From Asterias rubens (taxonomy: Eukaryota > Echinodermata > Asteroidea > Forcipulatida > Asteriidae), in assembly GCF_902459465.1 (NCBI RefSeq), contig NC_047065.1, positions 5,204,309 through 5,268,308 of the forward strand: a stretch of 64,000 bases of DNA. Reading direction: 5' to 3'. The translations under genes were made by a program, and so were the position numbers. The notes below the pieces were generated by a model, which was not told where the DNA came from, did not search any database, and was given only the letters and a program-made list of their open reading frames with translations. This document shows positions 11,178 to 36,000 of this stretch, one piece after another. How positions within the stretch are numbered: position 1 is the stretch's first letter; each line of letters opens with the position of its first letter.

Positions 11178-12581
11178 ATTAATTAAAAAAAGTGTTTGGT
11201 TGTGTATGAGAATTTTACAGAATCGGAACAATTTATTGAACGTCTTAAATTTCCCTCAAGAAATTGCAAATTTACTACGGAGGTTATTTGGAGAAAGCAA
11301 TCAAGAGAAAGGTGATCTACGTAATATTATTATATGAACTCCATAATAATATATCTTAAAAAGAAATATTTATTACAAAAAATGTATATAATAAATATTT
11401 ATTTAAACAGTATTTGTAGTAGAATAATGTTTGATGTTGTAATACTTAAATTATGGTGAGAATGTAAACAATGCTTTTGGAGCTTATTCAATTATTGCAC
11501 TTAATTAGTTTAGTTAAATAAAAAATTGCGGACAACAATAGCCATTGTTTATTTAAAAATCACTTAAAGTGCACTTTTGATGTTTGCAGACGAAAGAAAT
11601 TGCCAAAAATATTTATTTATACCAAAAAAAAATATGCTTTACGGGATTGTTTTGTTTATTTGTGGTTGGATGTGGAATATTAAATAATCTTGTATTTTCA
11701 TAAAAAGTTTGTAGTTTTGTGAAGTGTTTTGTAATTTTGTTTGGGAGTTTTTGTCGGGGAGGAAAAAAAGAAAAAGTTGACAATTACTTTTTAGATCTGC
11801 TTGCACCAGCTATATTCAAAAGCAGGCACAATATTTTTCCTTTTATCATTTTTGTCTTACAATGAGACGTCCCCTCGACCCATCTAATGAAAGTAGTCCC
11901 CGACAATTTCCTTTACCTTCCACAATTTTTTTTTAACTGAGAAGTCTTCCGCTTTCCGAAAATCTACCTTGCTGCAGTAAAATATTTACCAGGACAAATT
12001 CTCAAAAGAACATAATCTGCACAGATAGATATCGTTGTGGTGTCACCGCAAATCATCAATTCCTTTTCCCGTTTTTCGTGCACTTACTTTGTGATGTTGG
12101 TCATTTTACCCGAACATTTTGTCTACTTTTTCCGAAAGGCCATGTTCAGGGGGGCAAAAGTTTGGTACAAAAGGGAATGAATATGCGTTTATACACAAGG
12201 CCCGGTGTACACAAACATTTTACTTTTTTTTGATATGTTTGAAAACGGTTGAAAAGCGACCACCTGATTTCCGATGTCCGAAGTTCGTTCACAGCGCCAA
12301 ATAAAAAGGTTATACATTGTGGCAATGTACCTGTGGTGTTTTTTTGACACTATGGGGGTTATAATACCACAATGTTGAACAAGAAAAATTTAATGAAATG
12401 GATTAAAAGATAAAAGAAGAAAAAAAAAACAGTTGGGAAAACCGGCAGAGTCGCTCTATATTTGCGTAGAACCCAGCACCGCACAATGCACCACTGCATT
12501 ACTTCTCTTGCTCAGCTAATAGGAATAGCTCCCTCTTATCATGCGCTCTACTGATTCACTTCACATTTAAAGAAGCATCTT

Positions 12582-12809
12582 GGCCCAATGTCATAGAGCT
12601 GCTAAGCACAAACATTTGCTTAGCATGAAATGTTATTATACCAACGAAACTTCCAAGTGATTTTCAGGATAAGCACACAACAGCTAAACACCAGTAACAA
12701 GCAATATTATGCAACAGATGAAAATTAGCTTGGTAATCCTGTTTTAATCAAGGAAGAAATTTCATGCTCTGCAAGTTTGTTATGCTTAGCAACTCTATGA
12801 AATTGGTCC
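12582..12809. mobile_element. GGCCCAAT-ended MITE, family B
   Basis: Starts TGGCCCAATGTCATAGAGCT and ends AACTCTATGAAATTGGTCCC, with the internal mirror-image motifs TTGCTTAGCATGAAAT and ATTTCATGCTCTGCAA. It is the same family as 20752-20987 and 34888-35712. There is no coding capacity. Confidence 0.8.
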
Positions 12810-13078
12810 CCGGTTGTAATCATACTTTCACAAACCGCTATGATGTTGATGAAATGGCGGTATCAAAGGCAGAGATGCCAAGTTTACGCAGAGACCAGCG
12901 CGCTGCCACGGGCGTGAGAATTTCCAGAACCCCCCCCCCCCCACACCATTTAAATACTAATTGATTAGGCCACTGTTAAAAAAAATCACAATCAGTCATC
13001 TGAAAACAGACAACAACCTTATCGACTGCTCGTTAATTTCGGTAAAACACACTCTCTGTGATTGGTTTAAGTTTTGCG

Positions 13079-13281
13079 TGACGTCATAAGTTTGCAACAT
13101 ATCGGTGTGGGGGGGGGGGGTGGGTCTTGGTCCCAAAGTTGTCAATAAATAAATAAAGACCAATGTGGGGGCAATAAGAGGGTTAGTTGCGATAGTAACC
13201 ATCCATCCTCTCGACGGTCCCAGACCCGGCCCAAGGAGGATCCAGCTTTTGGGACGCCAACTCGCCCCTCGCGTGACGTCA
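13079..13281. promoter_or_regulatory. Two CRE palindromes upstream of VPS4
   Basis: TGACGTCA occurs at 13079-13086 and again at 13274-13281, each preceded by GCG. They lie about 0.7-0.9 kb before the VPS4 start codon, in locally more GC-rich DNA. This 8-mer is the CREB/ATF consensus. Use by VPS4 is inference, because the transcription start is unknown. Confidence 0.4.
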
Positions 13282-14014
13282 GCATTCATAATGGGCGTTT
13301 CCCAATTTGCAACCATTCGAAGAGTTGAACTTGATGTTGCATTGCTCTAAGAAAGTGCTTGTACTGCGATTGCCATTTCTAGCTGGTTTACTTTTACTTC
13401 AATAACTCAAATGTCCGTTTATTATTTTTTAATTAAATATTCTTACAGGTTGTAATCCTATTTTATACCTTCCACCACTAGCAGGTAGGTGGCAATGCTG
13501 ATGGTAGTATTACACCATCGTGGTTGATCAAAATAATAAACTATTTATTTATATACTTCTTAATCTAAACCATGGTCAATTTAATACAAACTGCGATTCA
13601 GGGTGGGAACTCTTAATAACGGACTATTGCTATAATTGCTGATTGTGTCATCATTGAAAATACAATAACAACCGGTGAAAAGTATTCGTCACTAAAAAAA
13701 ATCCCTCCCCTGACTTATTGTCACATGTACCCATCCCATTTACACACACGACTCAGTCAGTGCACTCAAAATACATCGAGTTCATTCATCACAGGTACTC
13801 GTCACCAACTTCTATGCGTAAACACGTTGAGTTACATGCCGATTACCTGCGATTGAAGCCATTTTGTGAAAATCTTTTTACACTGTGTGTGGGAAACGGT
13901 GGGAGACACTAACATTGGGGTCTACTCAAATCAGAAAAACCGCAACTTTTTCTAAGTCTTTGGAGCTGAGGAACGTTTCCTGTTAACTATTTCGTACCAC
14001 AAAACTGAAGGAAA

Positions 14015-27153
<13,139 letters not shown>

Positions 27154-27929
27154 TCAAAGGTAGGACCTGCCATCTGTTTTGTCACATACCCTGTTTGTTG
27201 TCTTGAGTTTAATTAATACTTAGGGTATCAATGTGTGGTGAAGGGGGTTTTCAACTAGTGGCTTAATCCCAACGAGGCCTGGTTCTTGATAATTTTACAG
27301 AGACGAAGTTGAGGTAAATTATCAAGAACCAGGCCTCGGCGGGTTTACATGGTTTAAACCACTAGTTGAAAACTGATTCACTTTGATTCTCATTCATAAA
27401 TAGCTGTTCGGTCAAAAAACATCAACACTTTTTGTCAAAAAGTAAATTAAATGCAAAAATTTTAATTGTTCAATGATTTCTTTCAACACAACACCCCTCT
27501 GCCGCCCTCGGGTAAACAACCCCTTATAAGGGAATCCTGTACGCGTCGCGCGTATCGCGTGATGTGGCACAACTGTCCAGGCCGTTGCTCTCAACCAATA
27601 GGAATGAAGAAACTGTCTCATAAGCACAGGTGCAAGCTCGCGGCTCACGCCCATGTTTCAACATTTTAACTGGTCATAAACAAAGGTTTATACACACCCA
27701 CGTGACGTGCTCTCCACCAATAGGAGTAGCGAAACTGTCTGAGGTATTTATGAACGATAGATAAAAGGAACCTAACTACTTTTGTCTCTGGGCTAAATTG
27801 GGTTAGGGTAGGCAGCTTTTCTAAACACCGGGCTTAGGCTTTGGATTGGGCTTGAGCTTCAAAGCGTGATGGTATTTATGTTCCAAGCTCTCGATTGAAA
27901 TGCACAATCTCATTTTTGTTTGCTTGCAG
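27154..27929 (+). other. Possible intron in the VPS4 3'UTR
   Basis: Six bases after the VPS4 stop there is an AAAG|GTAGGA donor (GT at 27160-27161), and a good acceptor TTTGCTTGCAG ends at 27929. If used, the 3'UTR continues from 27930. The stop would lie only 6 bases before the junction, too close for nonsense-mediated decay under the usual 50-nt rule. This is inference; there is no transcript evidence. Confidence 0.35.
27247..27373. mobile_element. Short hairpin MITE, 127 bp
   Basis: GTTTTCAACTAGTGGCTTAA at the left pairs with TTTAAACCACTAGTTGAAAAC at the right. GAGGCCTGGTTCTTGATAAT pairs with ATTATCAAGAACCAGGCCTC inside. Confidence 0.88.
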
Positions 27930-28132
27930 AAACAGAAAAATTGAACAGTGCAAGAATAAGTGGAGACAGATGTACATACAAATGCTGAATTCTACTACGA
28001 CACCTAGAAGCAAGGTGATACTGAAAGATGTTTCACTAACAACACTCAAGGCTTTCTGGAACAATGAAGAAGGCCTCCTGTACTCCCACCATAACCTCGT
28101 TCAGACTTTTCAAATCTTAAAAGTGTGGGTAG

Positions 28133-28395
28133 TTTTGTAACACAAAACGCAATGTCGACAGATTTACATTAAACTTACACCGTTTGAAGATAATGGTAGT
28201 AGAAAGCGTACCTTAAAAAAGTAGTAGCTGAAGTGCTGTAGTTTTTGAGAAATGAGTAAAACAATGTCATGAAAATAACGTTTTTACAAAATAATTTTCA
28301 TCCAGTCTCAAAAACTACAGCACCTCAGATCAGTATCTTCAAACTGTGTAAGTTTAGTTTAAATCTGTGGACATTATGTGTTTTGTCCTACAAAA
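28133..28395. mobile_element. Inverted-repeat MITE, 263 bp
   Basis: Left arm TTTTGTAACACAAAACGC...ACAGATTTACATTAAACTTAC...GTTTGAAGATA. The right arm is its diverged reverse complement, ending GTGTTTTGTCCTACAAAA. The centre CTGTAGTTTTTGAGA pairs with TCTCAAAAACTACAG. Confidence 0.82.
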
Positions 28396-29034
28396 AGTAC
28401 ATAGACCCTATGAACAAGTAAACGCACAAAGGAGTGGATATTCTTTTATCATGAAGAAGGTTTAAGACTGTGGTTTTTGTTACTGAAAGTTAGTCTCAGT
28501 AACTTGGAACTTTAAAAGAAATTTTCATTTTTTTTATTATTTTTTTTCTTCTTCTTTTTTTGTTCATTCACTGACCAACTCAATTATTTTGGCTTATAAC
28601 TGTGCCAATAATAATCATTGCATCCGGTTTAGTATTACACGGTGGCCATGGCTTCTGTTGCCCTTCTTGGCCTTGGTGCCCCTTCAAAAGCTTCCCGAAG
28701 ACTTTCGATTGGAAGTGCCCTTTGCAAAAAGAAAATGGCCTTGACCACTCAAAGATGAAACACCAGGCCTGTTGCATGTCATGAATTAGGGCCAGCATTT
28801 GCCTGCTGCGAAAATATGTCTGTTAACCAATGTTTAAAAAGTAATTCATCTGCTAAAAACGTTTAACCGCTGTTTCCTGTCGTTCCTACTATCGCTGATT
28901 TTCTATTCTAAATTGCAATACTTAAAATTTGGTCTAGTTTCTTCGGTCATTTTGTTATAATTCGGAATGTCTTTTTTATTTTTTTTTGTTTTTTAAGAAC
29001 TATAAGCTAGATGTACCTTCACAAGTTTTGGTTG

Positions 29035-29410
29035 TTAAACGCACTGGACACTATTGGTAATTACTGAAATTAATTGTTAGCATAAAAACTTACTTGGTAA
29101 CGAGCAATGGAGAGCTGTTGATAGTATAAAACATTGTGAGAAACGACTCCCTCTGAAGTAACGTAGTTTTAGAGAAAAGGTAATTTCTCACTCAAATAAT
29201 AAAAGACTTCAGCTGAAGCCTTTTATTATGCATGCGAGAGCACACAAAGTAATGCAACAAGAGTGTTTTTTTTCTTTCTGTATTGTTTAGCGAACTTGAT
29301 GTCCAATTGAGCCCAAATTTTCCGGGTTTGTTATTTTATGCATATTTTGGGATACACCGAAGTGAGAATACTGGTCTTTGACAATTACCAATAGTGTCCA
29401 CTGCCTTTAA
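29035..29410. mobile_element. TTAA-flanked MITE, family A
   Basis: Ends TTAAACGCACTGGACACTAT and ...AGTGTCCACTGCCTTTAA, with TTAA at 29035-29038 and 29407-29410. The central palindrome differs from other copies: AATAAAAGACTTCAGC pairs with GCTGAAGCCTTTTATT. Confidence 0.85.
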
Positions 29411-31319
29411 AGAACATTTTCATAGTTATGACCAGACGCTGATCCAGCAAGTTGGTAGAACGTAAGCTTTAACTTATCATGTACATATCTGACCTTTCAA
29501 CTTCGGAAGATTTTATATAAATTATATGTACAGCAAAACTACCCAAAAAAAAACGTCAAAGGCAGACGTTTTTTTGTTATTTCTTCAGAGAGGTTACTTA
29601 CCACTGCACAGTCAGTGTTGGCACTTAAACAAAAGTTTTCTAGAAATTATATTCAAACTGAAGTCGCAAATAATACTACCTATAATAGTACAGTGTTTTC
29701 TTTTGATAGAGTACTTATAAGTGAACATATTTTGCTTAAACCATGGAGGTACCTCCATGCTTAAACCCAAGGCCAAAAATTTGTAACTAAGTCCTTTTTC
29801 TCAAGTCAAGTACCAAGTAATTGCTGGAGTCAAGTCCCACATCACAAAGATAGACCCCTTGCATAACGCGAAGCGCTACATGGGACGCTGAGGTCACACG
29901 CACATTTTTACGCACAAAGAACAACTTATGGTCCAATGATTTGCCCAAGTGAGACTTTTTGAGTGTGTGACGTCACATGCAAGGGGGTCTGTCTATTGGC
30001 AACATGGTAATTTTTACTTAATTTGGGGTCGAACAAGAGCTGGATTTGGACCTTCGTTCCTAATAATTGTCATCTGATTTTGAGCTCGGTGTCAATTGCA
30101 AAAGGTGTCAATTAGTATAATTGTACACTATCTGTTAGTATTATTATCATTATTAACCCCCCATGTTGCCGACTTGGCTCCAAGAATAGGTCTATAATAC
30201 AATAACAAGCCAAGCCTGTTTAAATAAAAACACAGGATCCCTTTAGCATATGTAGAGTTATAAGATTTGCCATCTTTATTCTTCACTCATTCTGCCAAAT
30301 TAAGTAATACTTTGGGTTGCCCTTCAATACAATATTTAGCTCTTATTTTATTGACAGTACTTTTCGTTTGAATAACTGGGTATTTTCTTTGGATGCTTCT
30401 ATTTCTTGGAAACTAAGTGTTCAATCTCTGTTTTTACAATGACTAGAATAAGTATCGTCTTCTAGTTGCCGGATCACAATTTCTTGATTTGTGCAATTAT
30501 AGTCGTAGACGTTAAACCAATGTTTGTATGAGAGCGATTGGCTGTTGCCAGCTTGGCACTTATATCCCCTTGTGCGAGTTTGCAGAGTTCCCTTGATGGG
30601 AAGATCATCTAAACAAACAAACAAACAAACAAACAAACTGCATTGTTTTTATGAAGAAAAAAAACCTCATTTACCCCTGGGGGCGGTAGTCTCTGTGAAG
30701 GATTATTTGAATAATATGGCAAAGAGATGTCCATTAAAACATCAAACAAAAATGTTACGTGTAAAATAAAGCAATTAAAGAAACAAACTGTAGTAGGTAT
30801 TTAGTCGTAAGAAGTTAACATATAGATCCATTTAATTATTAGTATTTTTTTGGTTGTATCATAGAATCCAAACGAGAAATGCTTGAAATCTTACTGTGTA
30901 TAAAAAAAATATGTCAGATATTAATAACAAAAACAATGTTGAATTTATCTTAATACTGATCGTGTATTATTTGTGTTGTATCACAAGTTTCTGAAACATT
31001 ACAACCTTTGGAAATCTGTTTTCTTTTCTTGTTTTTAAAAGACTACTTAACAGGCCCTGAATTACCCAACAGCACCCCAAGCAATTGCTGTAATGTCATG
31101 TGCTTTTGCTGTCATGCCCTTTTGCTGTCATGCCCTTTGAAAAAGCTCAATGAAAAATTCACATGCTGTCCCCTTCAAGAGTGAAATTCAAGGCCAAACT
31201 TGCTATTTACCTTGAGAACTGTTTATTGAAACAAGTTGAACGAAAAGAAAAAAAAGAGTCAAGTACAAAATCTGTTTCGTTTTGCCCTACAAAAAGGAAA
31301 AAGGCAAGAAAATAAGATA

Positions 31320-31545
31320 TGTTCGCCCCCGTGTTCCTGGCTGTGGCTGCTGTATGCGCCGTAGCACCTTGTAAACCCTTATAAGGCGCTACATATTTGG
31401 GTCTCATAATTCATAACTTCAATAAACCATCTTTCTGTATAATGTATACATGTATACTATAAAGCGCCCTGAGTATCTTGTTTGGTAGATACGTGCGCTA
31501 TATAAGACTTTGATATTATTATCTATTATTTTTATATTATTACAT
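31320..31545 (+). mobile_element. SINE 3' portion
   Basis: Contains GTTCGCCCCCGTGTTCCTGG, TGCGCCGTAGCACCTTG, then AAGCGCCCTGAGTATCTTG and GCGCTATATAAGACTTTGAT followed by ATT repeats. It is 5'-truncated. A similar tail is at 23520-23605. Confidence 0.7.
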
Positions 31546-32960
31546 GAAGATGACTATTTTAGACAGGAAGAAGCCAGATTTTTACACAAACTGTACAAAA
31601 TATTGGGTTTTTCATTCGAAAACATCACTTTTTTGCTTACGTCATGTACGTGGCGACTGTTAGCAGAATTTCATAAAAACTGCTAACTATCGGCTTGCAA
31701 ACTTACCGATGGTTTCTGTTGGCAGATGAGAAACGCAACAAAGCAAATCCTTTGTGAAGGTTCACATGCGCCATCAAATCATTTCAATCATTTATGAAAC
31801 AGCCTTCGCTTAGGCAAATTTTTCTGCTATAGTAAGCACAAACATTAGCTTCCCGGTTAACTGTTTACAAGCTTTGTCAACATAGGCACAGGCAGCCCAA
31901 AGGTCTCTCGTTTAAACCGTTCAAAACATTTGCTGATACATGTACATGGGATTCATACATCAATTAATAAACTACAACTTCTTTCACTTTCACAAACATC
32001 TTTTAATGCTACACCTAATCAAGATTTGTGAAAAAGATTCTCCTTCGTAAGAGTTTCCCGTCCCTGTAGTGATACGAGACACAGGATCTGTTCCTTAAAT
32101 CTAAAATGTCACTTCTCTGAACATTTACAAAGGTTCTCCAATGTCAAGTTCAGTTTCGTGATTCACTCATTTCCCAATAGACTGAGTCTTTACATGTATG
32201 AAAAAGGGTGAACAAAATTGTTCCCCACCTTCATGAGGACTCGTATCTACTGGAAAATGAGAACCTCACAAAACTGAATTTGAACTTAAAGCCCCTCTGA
32301 AACGCCAACTTTAAATTCCTGTATATTTATCCAAACATTTATTGCAAATAGTTGTGTTTTGACCTAAGATACAAGCTTATTTTTTAGGTCCCCAACTATT
32401 CTGTAAGCGCCATTATCGCACAAAGGGGGCACTGAAAGGGTTTAACAATTAATTTATAACAAGTTTCTAAGTCCTTGAGAGCTAAAGGATAAAAATGGGT
32501 TTCTATGTAGAATACTAACATAACCCACCTGGGCAGTGCTTTGTTTATTAACCCGACAATTGTGCATTTCAGGGTTTGCTCAGTAGATTACAGTTCACAG
32601 AGCCATGTGTTATGCACAGCGTAAAGATTGGTTGGCAATCAATTTTGCTTAGACAGTATTATCTTTTCAAAATGAAATTCAAACACGATCAAAACTGGTT
32701 GTGAATTTAGCTTGTCGACAGCATTGAAATTTATAGGTTTTGTATTGTTTCATACATTGTACATACTGATGGACCTACAATCCTGGCCAAAATGTTTGGG
32801 TCATTTGAAACTAAACATACCATCCCCCTGTTCCCCAGCTCAATGTTGTTAACCCCAGCTTGAGCAGAGAGCACGCAATAAGAGCCACCATTGAACGGCA
32901 AGCGGGCCCAACGAGATAGTGCCAGGTTTTTCTGATTTTTTTTTTTGCCTGAAATTTTTG

Positions 32961-32966
32961 TTTATT
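32961..32966 (-). promoter_or_regulatory. Candidate polyadenylation signal for NPEPL1
   Basis: TTTATT on the plus strand reads AATAAA on the minus strand, about 100 bases past the NPEPL1 stop codon. It is the first canonical hexamer I found downstream of that stop. Confidence 0.5.
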
Positions 32967-33067
32967 ATAAAAGGCCTACCACATAAAAGGGATTTAGAAA
33001 AAGAAATATAATTTTAAACAAAATTGTTGCGGGGGGGCCAACGAGATACAGCCAGGGTTGTATTTTC

Positions 33068-36000
33068 TTACACCAGTCGTATTTTCTTGCTTTCGTTCCC
33101 AACTAGTTCGACCTCACTGGAAAGGTTCTGACCAAGGGGTGAGACTGACTGGAGGAGTGCAGAGTGTGATGCACGGCCGAACAGCGCCACCAAGAGGGCT
33201 ACACCATACCCAGTGGCTCTCTCTCCCTGTATGTGAAGTAGTGAAAAATTGAATCAATTTATTTGCTTTCATTAAAGACACTGTACACCTTTGGTAATTG
33301 TCAAAGACCTGTGCTCTCACTTGGTGTATCCCATCATAAGCATAAAATAATAAGCCTGTGAAAATTTGGGTTCAATTGGTCATCGAAGTTGCGAGAAAAT
33401 GATGAAAGAAAAAACACCCTTGTTGGACGAATTTGTGTTCTTTCAGATGGGAATAAAAGACTTCTAGAGAGAAGTCTTTTAATGTTTTAGTGAGAAATTG
33501 CCTCTTTCTCAAAAACTACGTTACTTCAGAGGGAGTCGTTTCCCACAATGTTTTATACTATCAACAGCTCTCCAATGCTCATTACCAAGTGAGTTTTTAC
33601 ATTAATATTTGTTTTGAGTAATTATCAAACGTGTACCTTCCCTTTAACTTGATTTGATTTATGTCAATTCTTCAAACCATGTTATTGGAAGATTTGTTTG
33701 TCAGCTTTATGTAAAGTAAGCACTTTCCTGTAGAAAATACATGTAAGTAGATGATATAACCAACCACGTTCCCAGGGGTGATCGATCTCACCGCACCATT
33801 TTTTCCCAGCAAACCTGGCTTGATCATAACCCCTGTCGCCGAATGTTTTGTTGTTGACGAAAGGTTGACCTGAGGCCGGTTTAAAGTTTCCAATCCTACT
33901 TAGGATGGACTTACATAGTTAGCAGGGCTGGCCATGTCCACATGAATCCAAGTACCAGTGAAATCAAACCCAATGTGAGCTCCAATGAAGAGACCAGCGC
34001 ATGAACTCTGTGCATTGCCACGGTCCTGAAAAAAAAATAAAAAAAATAAGATCACAATAAATTTTAGTTGCTGGCACAAATTTACAAGTATTTAGCATTC
34101 ATCATCATCATCATCATCATTCTCTGTGGTCCATCAAGGGGGACGTAGAGCCGCCCAAACCAATTGATTTGTTGTAGACTGCCACAGCTGCTATGCTGAT
34201 GAACCATGGTCCACTTTTAGCTGGCGCAACCAGGTGTTGCGTGGTCGCCCCCTGGGTCTCTTCCAGGCTGGGCCGGGACGGAAAGCACTTTGTACCCAGA
34301 ATTCCGAGAAATATCAGCAACTCTTAAAATGACCACTTTATGCAGGAAAATAAAAAAAAAAATACAAAAACTTATTTAAGAAAACCTTAGTGTTGGGCCA
34401 CACATTTGATTAAGTATGGCAGGTATATGATAGGGTTTCGCCTTTGATGATACAAGCATGGCATTCAGCAGACAATCTCATTGGTTATAGACAATGGACA
34501 CTATTGACACTATTGGTAGTTGTCAAAGACCAGTCTTCTCACTTGGTGTATCTCAACATATAAAAAAAAAAAATTGTGAAAATTTGAACTCAATTGGTCG
34601 TCGAAGTTGCGAGATAATAATGAAAGAAAAAACGCCCTTGTCACACGAAGTTGTGTGCCTTTAGGTGCTTGATTTCGAGAACTGTTGTAATTGCTGAATT
34701 GCAAATTATTATAATTCTTATTCTTATCGTTCTTACCATGACTGAGTTCTTCATATCTGCAACAGCGCTACCAAATTCACTGAAGTGAAGCTCAGGGCAG
34801 AAAACCAGGGGAAACACTAAGTCACCACTGTTCCTTCCTGAAAGCCAGACAAACAGAGATACAAATAATGTCATTCCAACCATACAGGGCCCAATTTCAT
34901 AGAGCTGCTAAGCACAAAAATTTGCTTAGCATGAAATGTCCTTGATAAAAACAGGATTATCAACCAAATTTCCATTTGTTGCATATTGTTACTGATATTC
35001 AGTTGTTTGCTTATCCTGAAAATCACTTGGAAATTTGGTTGGTAATCCTTGGGCGGGTTGCAATAAAACGTTCTTAGTCAGCGGTCGAAGACCAGTCAGT
35101 TATAGCCGGCTATCTGTCTTAGACGGTCTTAGCTTAGTCAGTCATAAAGCCTGTTGCAATAAGCCGGTCTTAGATAAGTCGGTGAAAAGTAGTGTAATAC
35201 AAACAGGTGCCATACCACTAAGCACATCTGCAGCACTGGTGTTACGGCATCCTTTTGCTTTGGTTTTTAAATCATCGGATACAAATCTGTGAGTTGTAAT
35301 ATTTTTTACTCTTGGGAACACGGTGCACTGTAGCATCATTATAATGCCTCTAATGGGTGTTATCTATTTCTAAAAATAAAAACACAGTATCATCGTAGAG
35401 CTCTTTGCATCAAATCATCTACAACTAGGCCGTACAAATGTAGCGCCCGCATAATAAAAAATAAAAAAAAACAAAGACCGCTTATAGCCAGCTCGGAGCG
35501 GGCTTAAGATTTTAGACTGGCTATAACTATAGACCGCGCTATTGCAACCGGTCTATAATTAAAGACTGTCTGAGCGCCTCTCAAGTTAGCCGGCTATGGC
35601 GCATATATGTAGACCGGTTAAGACCGCTTGGTGCAATCCGCCCCTGGTTTTATCAAGGAAGACATTTCATGCTAAGTAAATTTTTGGATAAGCAGCTCCA
35701 TGAAACTGGGCCAGGGTGTAAAAACTTTAACCAAGCATGACATTTGACCCCTAAAAAATAGCAGGCAAATGTTATCGAGTACAAGGGATGTACATATGGC
35801 ATGTATGGTATAGGCTTTGAAAGAATTTTCTTGGTATTAACAAATAGTTTGTGGATTGGCCCGAGCACCCCATAATGGTAAATCAGACTGAAGTAGGAAG
35901 AATATCTTGCCTGTAAAACACACACAAATCTCAGGACTCTGATAAAATTTGAATGCCTAGCCGCTGGCCCTATTCACAAAAACTGGGACATTTTCAGAGT

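Larger units (their letters stand above)
10428..14014. other. Intergenic region between the discoidin/kringle gene and VPS4
   Basis: Contains the first gene's 3'UTR, with a canonical AATAAA at 11517-11522 among other AT-rich candidates. It also holds a hairpin element (10889-11177), a GGCCCAAT-ended MITE (12582-12809), poly-C and poly-G runs (12929 and 13109) and two CRE palindromes upstream of VPS4. I see no further gene. Confidence 0.6.
27154..33067. other. Convergent interval between VPS4 and NPEPL1
   Basis: The 3' ends of the two genes face each other across 5.9 kb. It contains repeats (27247-27373, 28133-28395, 29035-29410, a SINE tail at 31320-31545, an AAAC repeat at 30610-30638) and no ORF that resembles a protein. 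A possible AATAAA for the plus strand is at 30765-30770. The NPEPL1 signal candidate is at 32961-32966. Confidence 0.6.

Noticed and set aside
27895..28140. 81-codon ORF downstream of VPS4
   Set aside because: It lies in the likely 3'UTR and begins before the putative UTR acceptor. No family features.
33672..33893. Minus-strand ORF as the last NPEPL1 exon
   Set aside because: It contains a chance ATG-like SATGVMI, but the true last exon is 33068-33226, which continues in phase from exon 11 and ends with the family's own C-terminus.
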